Shown piece after piece: positions 29,406 to 31,728 of a stretch of 31,728 nt of DNA. The position numbers were made by a program, and so were the translations under genes. Origin of the DNA: Glomus cerebriforme (lineage: Eukaryota > Glomeromycota > Glomeromycetes > Glomerales > Glomeraceae); contig QKYT01000091.1 of NCBI GenBank assembly GCA_003550305.1, positions 228,003-259,730 on the forward strand, in the 5' to 3' direction. Under the pieces are notes generated by a model. That model was not told the origin of the DNA. It ran no database searches and saw nothing but the letters and a program-made list of their open reading frames with translations. Within the stretch, counting starts at the first letter, position 1. Every line of letters begins with the position of its first letter.

Positions 29406-31728
29406 TTATAAATTGTTAATAATATCTTTTAACTCAAGCAAATTTTCCATTTCTTTTTTTGAAAAATACTTGTCCTTGAAAGTTTCCGGAATATTAGGGC
29501 AAATTTCAAGATAATATGGTAATAAATAATTCACATTAGGAATGCGTTTTATCTCTGTATTATTATATCCAAATCGAACATAATCAATTTGCTATAAAAA
29601 TAAAAAATGATAAAGTATAAATTATAACTCTAATTTATTCTGACTTCTGATTTAAATTAATAATAAGCAAGTAGAAAATATACCATATCAATAGAACCTT
29701 TTACTTCAATTGATTGTTGTACCAAATTATATCTTGAACTTATTGGAAGTTTATATTCAATCCAACCTAATCCTTCAAGTTTCAATACGTCTTCATATTT
29801 TAGAATATGTTTTTTTTGATTATTAGAATACTATAATCAAATTTATATATCAGATATATTAATTTAAAATATAAATATAATAAAAATATATATTTTTAAT
29901 AAACTTACTTTATGCTTAACTATAAATTTTATAAAGCAATCTTCAGATAATATTTTTTTAACGTTAATTTTCCAAATAATATCATGAAAATAATTATCTA
30001 GCTCATGTACATCAAACCGAAATTCTCCATTTTTAGAACATAATACCTGTCCTGATAAGCTTAGATTTTTAAAATAGAATCGATTCACTTTATTAATTAT
30101 TTAACCTGTAGTAATATTACAAATAAGCCTTACCTGTTGGTATCACTTTCTTGAAAATGGCGAAGTTTATTATTCAAATTTATAAGGTTCGAAATAAGAT
30201 AAATGTTCCTTTCTGAATAAAAAATGTTATGTTAGTTTTGGTTTAATTAAATGACAAATTAAATATTCTCTTACTTTCATACATGAATTTACTAAATTCA
30301 TTAATTATTCCAAGTTCAATACATTTGTTATTAATTTCATTAAATTTATTAACTTTCCATAAGTATGACCAAAAATCTGAATATTCTCGTAATAAATAAA
30401 TGAATGAGATATCATAACTACTATAATAACTCAGAGATAATTCATAAAAATCTAACTTCGCCTCATTGTATTTTTTTAGTTCAATGTATATTTTACATCT
30501 AATTAAAAGTAATGATTTATAATTTTTAATATTAGAAATTTGATTGATTTTTGCTAGAATATGTCCTAAATTTTCTGAATCATTCTTGTTTAGCAAATAC
30601 TCTAAATGATATAATTGAATCTTTACTGAAATATTATCAGAAACTAATTCTGTGAATTTATTATATGCAATTAAAGTATTATCAATATCTTGTTTGGTAT
30701 AATATGTTAGACTTTTATGATAATATGCTAAACTATTCAACGGATCCAATTGTATAATTTTATCGAGACTTGATAAAGCTTTATCACAGTCTTGAAGAAT
30801 ATAATATGCGATAGCTTTCTTAATTAAAATATGTATATTTTCTGGATCTATATTATTTGCTTTTGTAAAATAATCTTTAGCATTATAATATTTTCCCATT
30901 TTACTTAAAATTTCTCCATAATAACATAAAATCAATGAATCTTTGTCATTAATATATAGCAATTTATCTAATGTTTTTAAAACATCTTCATTTGAATAAT
31001 ATTTACCCTTTTCATAACAATATGCACAATTCTTGAGACATAAATAATTATTTGGATCATTTTTTAATGCAATATTATAGTAATATTGAGCATTATAATA
31101 ATCTGCTTGTAAAATATAGCTATTTCCAATTATTATATATAAATTATTTATTTTGGCCTTATAGTCTAATGATATTTGCAATTCATATATCGCTTTATCA
31201 TATTCACCTTGTCTAAAAAATATTTCTCCACGAATAGAATAAGCAATTGATTTTTTTTCTTTTAATTCAATAGCTTCTATTAAATATATATGTGCTTTTT
31301 CATAATTATCACAGCATCTATAATTATAAGCTAAAATACATCTCAAAGAATAACTTTTAGGAAAAGTATCTAGAAATTTTTTACACCAATATTCAGCTTT
31401 TGTATAATTTTTTTCATTTAATTCTTTTAGTACATTTTGATATACAGGATGTTGTTTTTTTGAAATTTTGGGAATTATTGATGATAATAATATATTTGAA
31501 TTTGATTTAATTATGTTCATAATTTTCTTCTTTTTAGTTAATATTTGATCAACTTCTGAATTATCTGAATCACTATCATATTGATTACCAATAATCTGAT
31601 TTGAATCTTCTAATTCAATAATAGGCAAAATATGTCCAGCTTCAAAAAATTTTGAATATAAATTTTTGTAAATAGAATTTTGTGGTAAATATCTAATGTC
31701 ATTATCTTCAATTTTTTCTTTACATTGA
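29406..31728 (-). CDS. second RING-TPR protein, 5' part beyond the window (5 exons visible)
   Basis: Minus-strand exons 31728-30275 (open at the edge), 30212-30134, 30059-29909, 29830-29684 and 29591-29406; 671 codons plus the stop are visible in frame. The first complete residues are QCKEKIEDNDIRYL, so the window begins at the last Cys of the zinc finger (CPQC here if the preceding bases agree with the paralogue). About ten TPRs follow, then the unnamed C-terminal domain (GQVLCSKNGEF, WKINVKKI, GLGWIEY, SIEVKGSIDM, YVRFGYNNTE). Compared with the gene at 6886, exons C and E have the same length (151 and 186), B and D differ by 6 bases each, and all four introns keep position and phase (1, 2, 0, 0). 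There is no stop or frameshift, so it appears functional. The two genes are convergent. Confidence 0.85.

Noticed and set aside
29864..30088. Separate minus-strand gene at 30088-29864
   Set aside because: It is an internal exon of the second RING-TPR gene with intron sequence attached at both ends.

Overview
The window looks like nuclear DNA of a filamentous fungus, most likely an arbuscular mycorrhizal fungus of the Rhizophagus type. This is an inference from four things: very AT-rich DNA, short AT-rich GT-AG introns (about 60-95 bp), a dense load of decayed transposons, and protein families typical of that lineage (TPR proteins with degenerate RING-like fingers, a LINE ORF1 with an RRM-like domain, Uma2-like nuclease-fold proteins). 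Symbols are left empty because nothing could be matched to a named locus.

Layout. Positions 1-6885 are repeat land: a 144-bp multiply palindromic element (378-521), two copies (A near 1078-1620, B at 4283-5940) of a dispersed family with a TATA-bearing leader and hairpin repeats, a kinase-like scrap and an inverted-repeat patch in front of the first gene. At 6886-10912 (+) lies a complete six-exon gene for a protein of about 1205 aa: N-terminal helical region, degenerate RING/SP-RING-like finger, about ten TPRs, and a C-terminal domain I cannot name. Positions 11711-17460 hold a broken LINE ORF2 tail, a GC-rich palindromic patch, family copies C (-) and D (+) and an unidentified coding remnant. 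At 17883-18656 (-) is a single-exon gene for a secreted precursor with a signal peptide, an 80-residue tandem repeat and eleven Lys-Arg sites: the pattern of a Kex2-processed repeat protein.

Positions 19521-20202 form a TIR element with TA flanks. Positions 20478-22589 (-) are a sharply bounded ORF1-only LINE insertion with a poly(A) tail and a 16-bp target-site duplication; its ORF1 has an in-frame TAA followed by 110 more open codons. To the right are an isolated exon-like remnant (23606-23818), a pogo-like MITE (24040-24236) and a Uma2-like pseudogene (24361-25221, -). An orphan last-exon scrap of the RING-TPR family (27721-27821, +) precedes a second RING-TPR gene (29406-31728, -) that runs off the right edge.

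The two RING-TPR genes point toward each other, share all four comparable intron positions and phases, and with the orphan scrap show a locally expanded family. The secreted precursor is the only other gene that looks intact. Most of the rest is mobile-element sequence at different stages of decay. No tRNA, rRNA or CRISPR array was recognised.
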